NCBI GenBank assembly: GCA_027730885.1
Contig: JAQCHM010000088.1
Coordinates: 1-10,014, forward strand
Source of the DNA: Actinomycetota bacterium
GTDB lineage: Bacteria > Actinomycetota > Acidimicrobiia > Acidimicrobiales > SZUA-35
Length of the DNA stretch: 10,014 nt
Reading direction: 5' to 3'
The notes below the pieces were generated by a model, which ran no database searches, was not told the DNA's origin, and saw only the letters and a list, made by a program, of their open reading frames with translations. The translations under genes and the position numbers were made by a program. Numbering within the stretch: position 1 is the first letter of the stretch; every line of letters begins with the position of its first letter. Below are positions 1 through 6,685 of this stretch, piece by piece.

Positions 1-582
1 GAGGCCGCGTGCCGGTCGATCGCAGCCGAGGCCCGAAAGCGGTTCGGCCGGATCGACGTGCTCCACAACAACGTCGGCATCGGGGCGGGCGACGCCGGCC
101 CGACCTCGTTGACCGAGGAGAACTGGCACCGGATCATGGACGTCAACCTCACCGGTCCCTGGCTCGTCTGCAAGCACGTCCTTCCTCTGATGCGGGCTCA
201 GGAGAGTGGTGTGATCATCAACATCTCGTCGGTGGCCGCCATCGCCTCCACGCCGATGCTGGCCTACAAGGTCTCCAAGGCGGGCCTCAATGCGCTGACC
301 GAGGCGCTCGCCGCCGGGAATGCTCGTCACGGAATCCGGGTCAACGCCATCATGCCGGGGCTGATGGACACCCCGATGGCCATCGAGGGTTACAGCGCCT
401 CCACCGGCAAGTCCCGAGAGGATGTGCGGGCCGGTCGAGCCAGTCAGGTCCCGCTAGGCCGAGCTCAAGGTTCGGCCTGGGACGTCGCCAGCTGCGCGCT
501 GTTCCTTGCCTCCGACGAAGCTCGGTACATCACCGGGGTCGTGATCCCCGTCGACGGCGGCCTCCACGTCAAAGTCGGCTGA
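1..582 (+). CDS. Short-chain dehydrogenase/reductase (SDR), 5'-truncated by window edge
   Basis: NAD(P)-dependent oxidoreductase of the classical SDR family; the substrate cannot be read from sequence. The frame is open from base 1, so the start and the TGxxxGxG cofactor-binding loop (roughly the first 60 residues) lie upstream; 193 residues are visible. Seen, in visible-residue numbering: DVLHNNVG at 19-26 (a variant of the NNAG motif with Val for Ala), the active-site Asn49 in DVNLTG, catalytic Ser76 in NISS, and Tyr89 and Lys93 in YKVSK, giving a complete N-S-Y-K tetrad with the usual 13-residue Ser-Tyr spacing. A PG motif and DTPM follow, as in the loop after strand 6, and the C-terminus has the typical SDEARYITG...VDGG ending. 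A GTG at 58 is internal to the domain and is not the true start. The next gene downstream is co-directional but separated by a 171-bp gap with palindromic repeats, so co-transcription is uncertain. Confidence 0.93.
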   Translation, partial: EAACRSIAAEARKRFGRIDVLHNNVGIGAGDAGPTSLTEENWHRIMDVNLTGPWLVCKHVLPLMRAQESGVIINISSVAAIASTPMLAYKVSKAGLNALTEALAAGNARHGIRVNAIMPGLMDTPMAIEGYSASTGKSREDVRAGRASQVPLGRAQGSAWDVASCALFLASDEARYITGVVIPVDGGLHVKVG

Positions 583-606
583 ACCCCAAGCTCTCCGCTC
601 ACCCAA

Positions 607-658
607 AGCGTTCTGCAGTACAGAGACCGGGGTTTCGACGGTCGGGATACTGCAGTTC
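607..658. repeat. Imperfect palindromic repeat, copy 1 (52 bp)
   Basis: First of two identical 52-bp units in the SDR-amidohydrolase gap. It contains outer inverted arms CTGCAGTA (613-620) and TACTGCAG (648-655), and inner inverted arms GACCG (625-629) and CGGTC (639-643) around a 9-nt loop (630-638). The two stems are separated by a symmetrical 4x4 mismatch (621-624 against 644-647). As RNA it would fold into a hairpin with 13 of 17 arm positions paired; as DNA it gives two half-sites for a dimeric protein. There is no T-run after it, so a standard Rho-independent terminator is unlikely. Function unknown. Confidence 0.9.
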
Positions 659-667
659 GGCAGGCCC

Positions 668-719
668 AGCGTTCTGCAGTACAGAGACCGGGGTTTCGAC
701 GGTCGGGATACTGCAGTTC
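668..719. repeat. Imperfect palindromic repeat, copy 2 (52 bp)
   Basis: Base-for-base identical to the unit at 607-658, offset by 61 bp with a 9-bp spacer (659-667). Its arms are CTGCAGTA 674-681 with TACTGCAG 709-716, and GACCG 686-690 with CGGTC 700-704. It ends one base before the first in-frame ATG (721) of the amidohydrolase and 34 bp before the preferred ATG (754), so it sits where promoter or operator elements are expected. The stretch GATACT at 707-712 matches four of six bases of a -10 hexamer and would place transcription start near 719-721; no convincing -35 is seen. Roles as operator pair, REP-like element or leader structure are all open. Confidence 0.9.
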
Positions 720-740
720 TATGGTTGTTTGGGATCGAAC

Positions 741-747
741 AAGGGGA
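741..747 (+). promoter_or_regulatory. Ribosome binding site for the amidohydrolase
   Basis: AAGGGGA lies six bases before the ATG at 754. This supports 754 over the upstream in-frame ATG at 721, which has no purine-rich stretch before it and lies directly against the palindromic repeat. The family's usual N-terminus (a short strand followed by IRGGTVVDGTG) also fits 754. The ATG at 721 would only make sense as a leaderless start. Confidence 0.6.
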
Positions 748-753
748 ACGCAC

Positions 754-2448
754 ATGGTCAGCTCAGGTCAGCAGGTATCAGACGTCACGGTCATCCGGGG
801 CGGCACGGTGGTCGACGGGACCGGCGCTCCCGGCTACGTGGCCGACGTGGCCATCGCCGGCGGCAAGATCGTCGAGATCGGCCAGGGACTGCAGGGCGAC
901 CGGGTGCTCGAGGCCGAGGGTTGCATCGTTGCCCCCGGCTTCATCGACATCCACACCCACTACGACGCCCAGGTGTTCTGGGATCCGGCACTCACTCCTT
1001 CGTGCTTTCATGGCGTGACCACCGTGGTCGCAGGCAACTGCGGGTTCTCCATCGCGCCGATCCGCCCGACCGACCTCGAGTTGATGGCCAACACGATGGA
1101 GAAGGTCGAGGACATGAACCCGGCGACCTTGCTCGAAGGGGTTCCGTGGGACTTCGAGACCTTCCCCGAGTACCTCGCCTCGGTCGAGCGTCACGGCACC
1201 GTCCTCAACTACGGGGCGTACATCGGCCACACCGCCCTGCGGCTCTACGCCATGGGCGACGAAGCGGTCGGCCGGCCGGCCAACCCGGACGAGCTGGAGC
1301 GCATGGCCGAATTGATCGGCGAGGCCATGGAGGCCGGAGCGGTTGGCTTCGCCACCAGCTTCGCCATCACCCATCTCGGGGCCGACGGCAGCCCGATTCC
1401 CAGCCGCTGGGCCGACAAGCAGGAACTTTCCGCGCTGTTCAAGGCCGTGGCCGACTCCGGCCGGGGAATCATCGGGGTCAACGGTGGCGACAACCTGACG
1501 CTGCGGGAGAACTACGTCTTGCAGAAGGAGATCGGCATCCCCTTCACCTTCACCGCGGTGCTGACCCAGCCGAACGGCGGGCACATGAAGGCACTCGAGA
1601 TCAACCGCCAGGGCTGGGTTGACGGAGCAGAGGTCTGGCCGCAAGTGAGCTGCCGCCCGCTGACCTTCTCAATGACCCTCGTCGAACCGTTCACCCTCAA
1701 CACCAACCCGGTGTTCGCCGAGCTGATGGGCGGAACGCTCGAAGAGCGCCGTAGCGCCTACGCCGACTCGGCCTGGCGCCAGCGGGCCCGTGAAGCGTGG
1801 AGCGGCACCAAGTCCTTCAAGCCGCGCTGGTCGACGATGGAGATCATGGAGTCATCGGCCCACCCCGAGCTGGTGGGGAAGCGCCTCACCGACATCGCCG
1901 CCGACATGGGCGTCGACGAGTTCGACGCCCTGATGGACCTCGCCGTTGCCGAATCGGACCTCTTGATCCGCATCAGGGTCATCATCGCCAACGACGACGA
2001 AGCCGGGGTTGCCGCACTTCTCCAGGACGAGCACACCACGCTCGGTCTCTCCGACGCCGGGGCCCACGTTGGCCAGCTCTGCGACGCGCCGCTGTCCACC
2101 GATCTGCTCGGCAACTGGGTCCGCGACCGTGGCGTTCTGTCCGTCGAACAGGCGGTCCGCAAGCTGAGCGGTCTGCAGGCGGACCTGTTCAGTTTCGAGG
2201 ACCGCGGGTATCTACGTCCCGGCAACTGGGCCGACGTCACCGTGTTCGACCTGGCCACCATTTCGCCTGGGCCTGTCCGTCGAGTGCGAGACTTCCCCGC
2301 CAATGCCGAGCGTCTCACGGCCGATGCGCCGACGGGGATGCGCCACATCCTCATCAACGGCGAGGCAATCCTCCAGGACGGAGCGAGGGTCGACGCCGGC
2401 TTCGATCGGAAGCCCGGCCAGCTGGTCCGCCCCGCCGCCCGCGTCTGA
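754..2448 (+). CDS. Amidohydrolase, N-acyl-D-amino-acid deacylase (D-aminoacylase) family
   Basis: Predicted cytosolic TIM-barrel metal-dependent hydrolase of 564 residues. Family members cleave N-acyl amide bonds of D-amino acids; the substrate here is not known. Seen: an N-terminal beta-sandwich segment (IRGGTVVDGTG, 14-24), the metal-binding HTH at 67-69, Cys96 in GNCGFSIAP (equivalent to the bridging Cys of D-aminoacylases), a GHTALRLYAMG segment, the catalytic-Asp candidate D434 in LSDAGAH, and a C-terminal sandwich part with RGYLRPGNWADVTVFD. By my from-memory alignment, the two histidines that hold the second metal in characterised D-aminoacylases are replaced by Asn243 (GIIGVNGGD) and Ala268 (FTFTAVLTQ). 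This resembles a large actinobacterial subgroup (I recall M. tuberculosis Rv2913c as similar) whose chemistry is poorly defined. The start at 754 follows the AAGGGGA site. The gene ends 15 bp from the end of the convergent glcG-like gene. The family call is firm; the D-aminoacylase activity is not. Confidence 0.9.
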   Translation: MVSSGQQVSDVTVIRGGTVVDGTGAPGYVADVAIAGGKIVEIGQGLQGDRVLEAEGCIVAPGFIDIHTHYDAQVFWDPALTPSCFHGVTTVVAGNCGFSIAPIRPTDLELMANTMEKVEDMNPATLLEGVPWDFETFPEYLASVERHGTVLNYGAYIGHTALRLYAMGDEAVGRPANPDELERMAELIGEAMEAGAVGFATSFAITHLGADGSPIPSRWADKQELSALFKAVADSGRGIIGVNGGDNLTLRENYVLQKEIGIPFTFTAVLTQPNGGHMKALEINRQGWVDGAEVWPQVSCRPLTFSMTLVEPFTLNTNPVFAELMGGTLEERRSAYADSAWRQRAREAWSGTKSFKPRWSTMEIMESSAHPELVGKRLTDIAADMGVDEFDALMDLAVAESDLLIRIRVIIANDDEAGVAALLQDEHTTLGLSDAGAHVGQLCDAPLSTDLLGNWVRDRGVLSVEQAVRKLSGLQADLFSFEDRGYLRPGNWADVTVFDLATISPGPVRRVRDFPANAERLTADAPTGMRHILINGEAILQDGARVDAGFDRKPGQLVRPAARV

Positions 2449-2463
2449 ATACCCCGGGACGGG

Positions 2464-2892
2464 TCAGCTTGCGGCGGTGAGCCCAGCGGCCTCGATGCCG
2501 GCGATGGCGGCGGCTTCGTCGTTGTCGGAGGTGTCGCCGCTGACGCCGACCGCGCCGATGCGGCTGCCGTCAGCATCGAGAATCACGACACCGCCGGCGA
2601 CCGGAACGACGGCTCCGCCGATGGCGCCGATCACGCCGGCCATGAAGTGGGGACGGTCGAGGGCCATCTGCTCGAGCTGGCGGGAGTTGGGTCCGATGCT
2701 CACAGCACCGAACGCCTTGGCGTTGGCCACCTCGACCCGGCCGAACGTCGCGCCATCCTGACGGGCCGTTGCCCGAACGTGCCCACCCTCGTCGAGGACG
2801 ACGATGCACAGTGGCTTGAACCCACGGTCCGCCGCAAGCGCGACGGCTCCTTCGATGATGGCTTGGGCTTGGGAGAGGGTGAGAGGTGTCAT
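2464..2892 (-). CDS. GlcG/HbpS-family (DUF336) putative heme-binding protein
   Basis: Small protein of 142 residues in the GlcG/HbpS fold family, members of which include Streptomyces heme-binding HbpS and GlcG of the E. coli glycolate locus; the biochemical role of GlcG itself is unclear. Seen: an N-terminal helical segment, the strand pair IVVLDEGGHVRATARQDGA (30-48), the NAKAFGAVSIGPNS segment (57-70), a Gly-rich GGAVVPVAGGVVI (92-104) and the family-typical end GAVGVSGDTSDNDEAAA (113-129). There is no signal peptide or membrane segment, so it is likely cytosolic, unlike secreted HbpS. Its ATG overlaps the TGA of malate synthase by 4 bp (ATGA), and GAAGG (minus strand, 2903-2907) lies 10 bases upstream, so translational coupling is expected. 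The glcB neighbour supports a glycolate/glyoxylate-related role, which is inference from context. It is the last gene of the apparent operon. Confidence 0.88.
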   Translation of the reverse strand: MTPLTLSQAQAIIEGAVALAADRGFKPLCIVVLDEGGHVRATARQDGATFGRVEVANAKAFGAVSIGPNSRQLEQMALDRPHFMAGVIGAIGGAVVPVAGGVVILDADGSRIGAVGVSGDTSDNDEAAAIAGIEAAGLTAAS

Positions 2893-5105
2893 TGCTTTGG
2901 TGCCTTCTTCTCGAGTCTGCGGGCATGGAGGATCGGTTCGGTGTAGCCCGAGGGCTGTTCAACGCCGGAGAACACCAGGTCGGAGGCGGCCAGGAAGGCG
3001 GGCCCGTCGTAGGCGGGGGCCATGGGTTCGTACAAGGGGTCGTCGGCGTTCTGACTGTCGACCTTGCGGGCCATGCGTTTCAGGGTCTCGAGGACGAGGG
3101 CCTGATCGACGACGTCGTGATGGAGCCAGTTGGCCATGTGCTGGCTGGAGATGCGGCACGTCGCCCGGTCTTCCATGAGCCCGATGTCATTGATGTCGGG
3201 CACTTTGGAACAGCCGACGCCCTGGTCGATCCAGCGCACGACGTAACCGAGGATGCCCTGCGCGTTGTTGTCGAGTGCGGCCTGGATCGCATCAGGGGTG
3301 AGGGTGGAGGGGTCGGCAAGGAGCGGCACGGTGAGGATGTCGTCGAGCGACGCCCGCCGCTTGCCGGCCAGTTCGGTCTGGCGTTCCAGCACGTCGACCT
3401 GGTGGTAGTGGGTGGCGTGCAGGGTGGCCGCCGTCGGCGAAGGAACCCAAGCGCAATTGGCGCCGGCGCGCGGGTGGCCGATCTTCTGCTCGAGCATGTC
3501 GGCCATCCGGTCGGGGGCGGCCCACATACCCTTGCCGATCTGGGCAATGCCGCGGAGCCCGCAGGCCAGCCCGACGTCGACGTTCCAGTCCTCGTAGGCC
3601 GCTATCCACGCCTGAGCCCGCATCGTCGACTTGGGAACCATGGGCCCGGCAGCCATCGAGGTGTGGATCTCGTCACCCGTGCGATCGAGGAACCCGGTAT
3701 TGATGAAGGCCACCCGAGACCTCGCGGCCCGGATGCACTCGGCCAGATTCACCGTCGTGCGGCGCTCCTCGTCCATGATGCCGAGCTTCACTGTGTACTG
3801 CGGCAGGCCGAGGGTCTCTTCGACGAACGTGAAGACCTCGTCGGCGAAGGCGACCTCATCGGGTCCGTGCATCTTCGGTTTGACCACGTACACCGAACCG
3901 TCGCGCGAGTTGCCCTCCGAACCGCGCCGAAGATCGTGGCAGGCACACAGCACGGTGACCATGGCATCGACCAGACCCTCGTAGGCCTCGTTGCCGTCTG
4001 CGTCGAGCACGCCGGGCGTCGTCATCAGGTGACCGACGTTGCGAACGAGTAGGAGGGCGCGGCCGGGCAGGGTGAGCGAGCCTCCGTCAGGGGCGATGAA
4101 TTGCCGATCGTCCGAGAGGGCCCGAGTGAAGGTCACACCGTTCTTGTCGACCTCTTCGGTCAGGTCGCCCCGCATCAGACCTAGCCAGTTGTGATAGGCT
4201 AACGCCTTGTCGGCCGAGTCGACCGTGGCTACCGAATCCTCGCAGTCGATGATGGCGGTGACCGCGGATTCGAGTACGATATCGGATACCCCGGCGCTGT
4301 CGACGGCGCCGACGCTGTGGGTCGGGTCGATGAGGATCTCGATGTGAAGTCCGTGATGGCGGAGCACCACGGCCGACGGCGCCTCCGGATCTCCGAGGTA
4401 GCCCCGGAACTGTGACGGGTCAGCGAGCTCGACCACTTCTCCCCCGGCCGTGGTGACGAGCAGCCCTCTGGAGCCGCTGTCCCCCGCGACCGTGTAGCCG
4501 GAAGACCCGATGTGGGAGGCGCCGCTCGCCAGAGGAACCGCCTGGTCCAGGAAATTGCGAACCCAGGCGACGACGCGCTCTCCCCGTGCCGGGTCGTAGG
4601 GGCCAGGGGGCGGCGAATCGCCCAGGGCGTCGGTGCCGTAGAGCGCGTCGTAGAGGCTGCCCCATCGTGCATTGGCCGCGTTGAGGGCGTACCGGGCGTT
4701 GGTGACGGGTACGACCAACTGCGGCCCGGGCAGAGTGGAGATCTCGGGGTCGACGCCCGCGGTGTCGATGGCGAACGGGGGGCCTTCGGGCACGAGGTAC
4801 CCGAGCTCTTCGAGGAACGTGCGGTATCCGGCAAGACCCTCCTGGCCAAGGGCACCGCCATTCAAGCGCTGATCGCGGTGCCAGGCGTCGATGGCCGACT
4901 GGATCTCGGCCCGTCGTTCGAGCAGTGCCCGGTTGCGGGGCCCGAACCGGTTGATCAGTTCGGCGAACCCAGCCCAGAAGACCTCGGGGGCGACACCGTT
5001 GCCGGGAAGGGCCTCGTCGACGAGAAAGGCGTGGAGTTCCGGGCCGACGGTGAGCGCCGTGGCGCCGTCAACGATGACGTTGTGGGGCAGCGTGTGGTGG
5101 GACAT
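2889..5105 (-). CDS. glcB: Malate synthase G
   Basis: Condenses glyoxylate with acetyl-CoA and water to malate and CoA in the glyoxylate/glycolate pathway; cytosolic and Mg-dependent. Length from the ATG is 738 residues, usual for the monomeric G isoform. Seen: the N-terminal FLVDEALPGNGV...FWAGF segment, the RNVGHLMTTP motif (Arg355 is the likely active-site Arg), KPKMHGPDEVAF, GIMDEERRT with Glu446 and GFLDRTGDEIH with Asp474 (metal ligands by family comparison), Cys632 in GVGCSKVPD and the catalytic-base candidate Asp646 in LMEDRATCRISSQHMANWL, then PNGYTEPIL-like SGYTEPILHARR near the end. A TTG nine bases upstream (5114) is a possible alternative start; neither has a clear Shine-Dalgarno. 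The start lies inside the 3' end of the MFS gene (38-bp overlap) and the stop overlaps the glcG-like start, so the three genes are probably one transcript. No isocitrate lyase or glycolate oxidase gene is in view. Confidence 0.97.
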   Translation of the reverse strand: MSHHTLPHNVIVDGATALTVGPELHAFLVDEALPGNGVAPEVFWAGFAELINRFGPRNRALLERRAEIQSAIDAWHRDQRLNGGALGQEGLAGYRTFLEELGYLVPEGPPFAIDTAGVDPEISTLPGPQLVVPVTNARYALNAANARWGSLYDALYGTDALGDSPPPGPYDPARGERVVAWVRNFLDQAVPLASGASHIGSSGYTVAGDSGSRGLLVTTAGGEVVELADPSQFRGYLGDPEAPSAVVLRHHGLHIEILIDPTHSVGAVDSAGVSDIVLESAVTAIIDCEDSVATVDSADKALAYHNWLGLMRGDLTEEVDKNGVTFTRALSDDRQFIAPDGGSLTLPGRALLLVRNVGHLMTTPGVLDADGNEAYEGLVDAMVTVLCACHDLRRGSEGNSRDGSVYVVKPKMHGPDEVAFADEVFTFVEETLGLPQYTVKLGIMDEERRTTVNLAECIRAARSRVAFINTGFLDRTGDEIHTSMAAGPMVPKSTMRAQAWIAAYEDWNVDVGLACGLRGIAQIGKGMWAAPDRMADMLEQKIGHPRAGANCAWVPSPTAATLHATHYHQVDVLERQTELAGKRRASLDDILTVPLLADPSTLTPDAIQAALDNNAQGILGYVVRWIDQGVGCSKVPDINDIGLMEDRATCRISSQHMANWLHHDVVDQALVLETLKRMARKVDSQNADDPLYEPMAPAYDGPAFLAASDLVFSGVEQPSGYTEPILHARRLEKKAPKQ

Positions 5106-6606
5106 CGACCGCAACTGTAGGGGACGTCGGCATGGGGACCGAACTCGCCGGTTTGGTGATGACGGCCAACGCGAAGGCCAGGGCCGACAGGCCGGTCACG
5201 ACGCCGTAGGCAATGCGGCTGCCGTGGAGGAAGGCGGCGGTGGCACCAGCGCTGCCGGCGATGGCAGACAACGGAATGTCGAAGCCTCTGGTGGTGATGA
5301 CGCCGACCACGATGGCCGACGCCAACGCCTGTCCGACGACCATGCCGATATTCCGAGTCAGATTCATGAACGCACCCACGACCCCAAGGTTCTCGGGAGG
5401 GACCGCCGCCAGGATGACGCTGCCGTTCGGAACGTTCCACAGACCCATGGCCAGCCCGCTGGCGAAGAGCAGCACCATGACCAGTGCGACCGGCGTCGTG
5501 GGAGTCAGGAACATGATGCCGAGGAGACTGGCGACGTGGATCCCGAAGCCGGCCAGGAAAATGGGCCGCTCGCCCAGTCGGTCGGTGAATCGGCCCGCTT
5601 GATTACCGGCCAGGCCCAAGCCCAGCGAGGTCAGGAACAGTACGGCTCCCGTTGCCCCTTCGCGGAGTCCACGGACGCTGATGAGGAAGATCGGCAGCAG
5701 GAACGTGACGGTGGTCGAGCCGATGAACCCCAAGGTGCGTGAGGTGACGGCTTTGGAGAAGATGGGCTTCGCGAAGAACCGCAACTGCAGCATCGGCTCG
5801 GTTTGCCGCAGTTCCCAGGCAATGAAGAGGGCGAAGAGCAGGACCATGGCGGCCCAGCCGAGCAGCATCAGGCCGGAGGTCCAGGCGATGGCGAGCGGGT
5901 TGCTGACCACCATCACCATGACCGTGATGGCGAGACTCGACAACGCGGCTCCGCCCCAGTCGAACGCCGGTCGTTCGGTCGGCTCGGTACCCGCGACGGC
6001 TCCGGTTCGACTGACCTGGGCCTCGTCCAGCCAACGCTGGCCGACCACGAAGGCCAGCAACAACGGGGGTATCAGCATCAGGAACAATGCCTGCCAAGGA
6101 AGTACCTGAAGGATCAATCCGGCGCCGATCGGGCCCATGGCCGAGCCGATGGCCACGACCGAGGTATGGCTGCCAAGCGCCTTTCCCCGCTCCTCCGGGG
6201 GGAACACGGCAACGACCATCGCGGTGCCGACGGCCTGGCCCATGGCGTTGCCGACCGACATGACGTCCCGAGCGGCGATGAGCAGCGGGAAGGTTGGCGC
6301 GAGCGCCACGCACAAGGAACCGAAGGCGAACAGGAGGAGCCCGGCGAGGTGGACGCGGCGCCGGCCGATCATGTCGGCGACACGACCGAGCGGCAACATC
6401 AGGCCGCTGATGACGAGAGACTGGATGATCACCACCCAGCTCACGGCGCGGAGTGTGACGCCGAAATCGTCGGCGATTGCCGACAGGGCCACGAAGACCA
6501 TGGACATCGAGAACACCATCGTGACGAACGAGATGGCGATCGCCGTGAAGGCTCTCCATTTGTCGGCGACCACCTGATGCGCTGCGGTCGGCGGCTCGAA
6601 GCTCAC
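5068..6606 (-). CDS. MFS transporter, DHA2 (EmrB/QacA-like) type, 14 helices
   Basis: Inner-membrane proton-coupled transporter, predicted as a drug/metabolite exporter; the substrate is unknown. With the GTG start at 6606 it has 512 residues and about 14 hydrophobic segments, as usual for the DHA2 family. Seen: MFS motif A (GRVADMIGRRR, about 74-84) between helices 2 and 3, motif C in helix 5 (GSAMGPIGAGLI), the DWGGAALS stretch before helix 7 characteristic of DHA2 proteins, and a cytoplasmic Pro-rich tail. The start is uncertain: the frame stays open to 6771, but that would run through the divergent monooxygenase start region; GTG 6606 and GTG 6573 are candidates and neither has a clear ribosome site. 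The 3' end overlaps glcB by 38 bp, placing it as the first gene of the MFS-glcB-glcG unit. It could export a toxic intermediate, or import a two-carbon acid as GlcA does, but nothing in the sequence decides this and DHA2 members are usually exporters. Confidence 0.88.
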   Translation of the reverse strand: MSFEPPTAAHQVVADKWRAFTAIAISFVTMVFSMSMVFVALSAIADDFGVTLRAVSWVVIIQSLVISGLMLPLGRVADMIGRRRVHLAGLLLFAFGSLCVALAPTFPLLIAARDVMSVGNAMGQAVGTAMVVAVFPPEERGKALGSHTSVVAIGSAMGPIGAGLILQVLPWQALFLMLIPPLLLAFVVGQRWLDEAQVSRTGAVAGTEPTERPAFDWGGAALSSLAITVMVMVVSNPLAIAWTSGLMLLGWAAMVLLFALFIAWELRQTEPMLQLRFFAKPIFSKAVTSRTLGFIGSTTVTFLLPIFLISVRGLREGATGAVLFLTSLGLGLAGNQAGRFTDRLGERPIFLAGFGIHVASLLGIMFLTPTTPVALVMVLLFASGLAMGLWNVPNGSVILAAVPPENLGVVGAFMNLTRNIGMVVGQALASAIVVGVITTRGFDIPLSAIAGSAGATAAFLHGSRIAYGVVTGLSALAFALAVITKPASSVPMPTSPTVAVDVPPHAAPQRHR

Positions 6607-6685
6607 GCGCGTAGGGTCGCGGTGGATTTCTCTGGCGCCCGTATCGCCCCGTAGTCTCGAGGCAAGAGCAGTAGAAGGGACCTGT
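6607..6685. promoter_or_regulatory. Divergent promoter region between MFS-glcB-glcG unit and monooxygenase
   Basis: This 79-bp stretch separates two divergent starts, so it must hold promoters for both directions unless they lie inside the genes. For the monooxygenase, TAGTCT (6652-6657) fits the TANNNT -10 pattern common in actinobacteria; a -35 is not convincing (a TTTCTC at 6627-6632 is 19 bp away). AGAAGGGA (6673-6680) is a strong ribosome site five bases before ATG 6686. For the minus direction I see no convincing hexamer pair or ribosome site. No clear palindromic operator is visible. Confidence 0.45.

Noticed and set aside
607..719. CRISPR array
   Set aside because: Only two 52-bp units with a 9-bp spacer and strong internal dyad symmetry; too long a repeat, too short a spacer, and no cas genes.
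607..719. Rho-independent terminator of the SDR gene
   Set aside because: The hairpins have a broken stem and no T-run downstream in either direction; termination by another mechanism cannot be excluded.
9..1622. A 537-codon plus-strand frame running across the SDR, the palindromic repeats and half of the amidohydrolase
   Set aside because: It is a shadow frame in GC-rich DNA: the translation is Arg/Gly-rich low-complexity sequence with no family motifs, and it overlaps two genes with clear catalytic motifs in another frame.
2449..2463. Bidirectional terminator between the amidohydrolase and glcG-like stops
   Set aside because: The 15-bp gap has only a short CCCCGGG palindrome with no stable stem or T-tract.
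2886..4052. A 388-codon plus-strand frame antisense to malate synthase
   Set aside because: The minus-strand malate synthase has all its family motifs across this region. The antisense frame has no recognisable domain and arises from GC-biased third positions.
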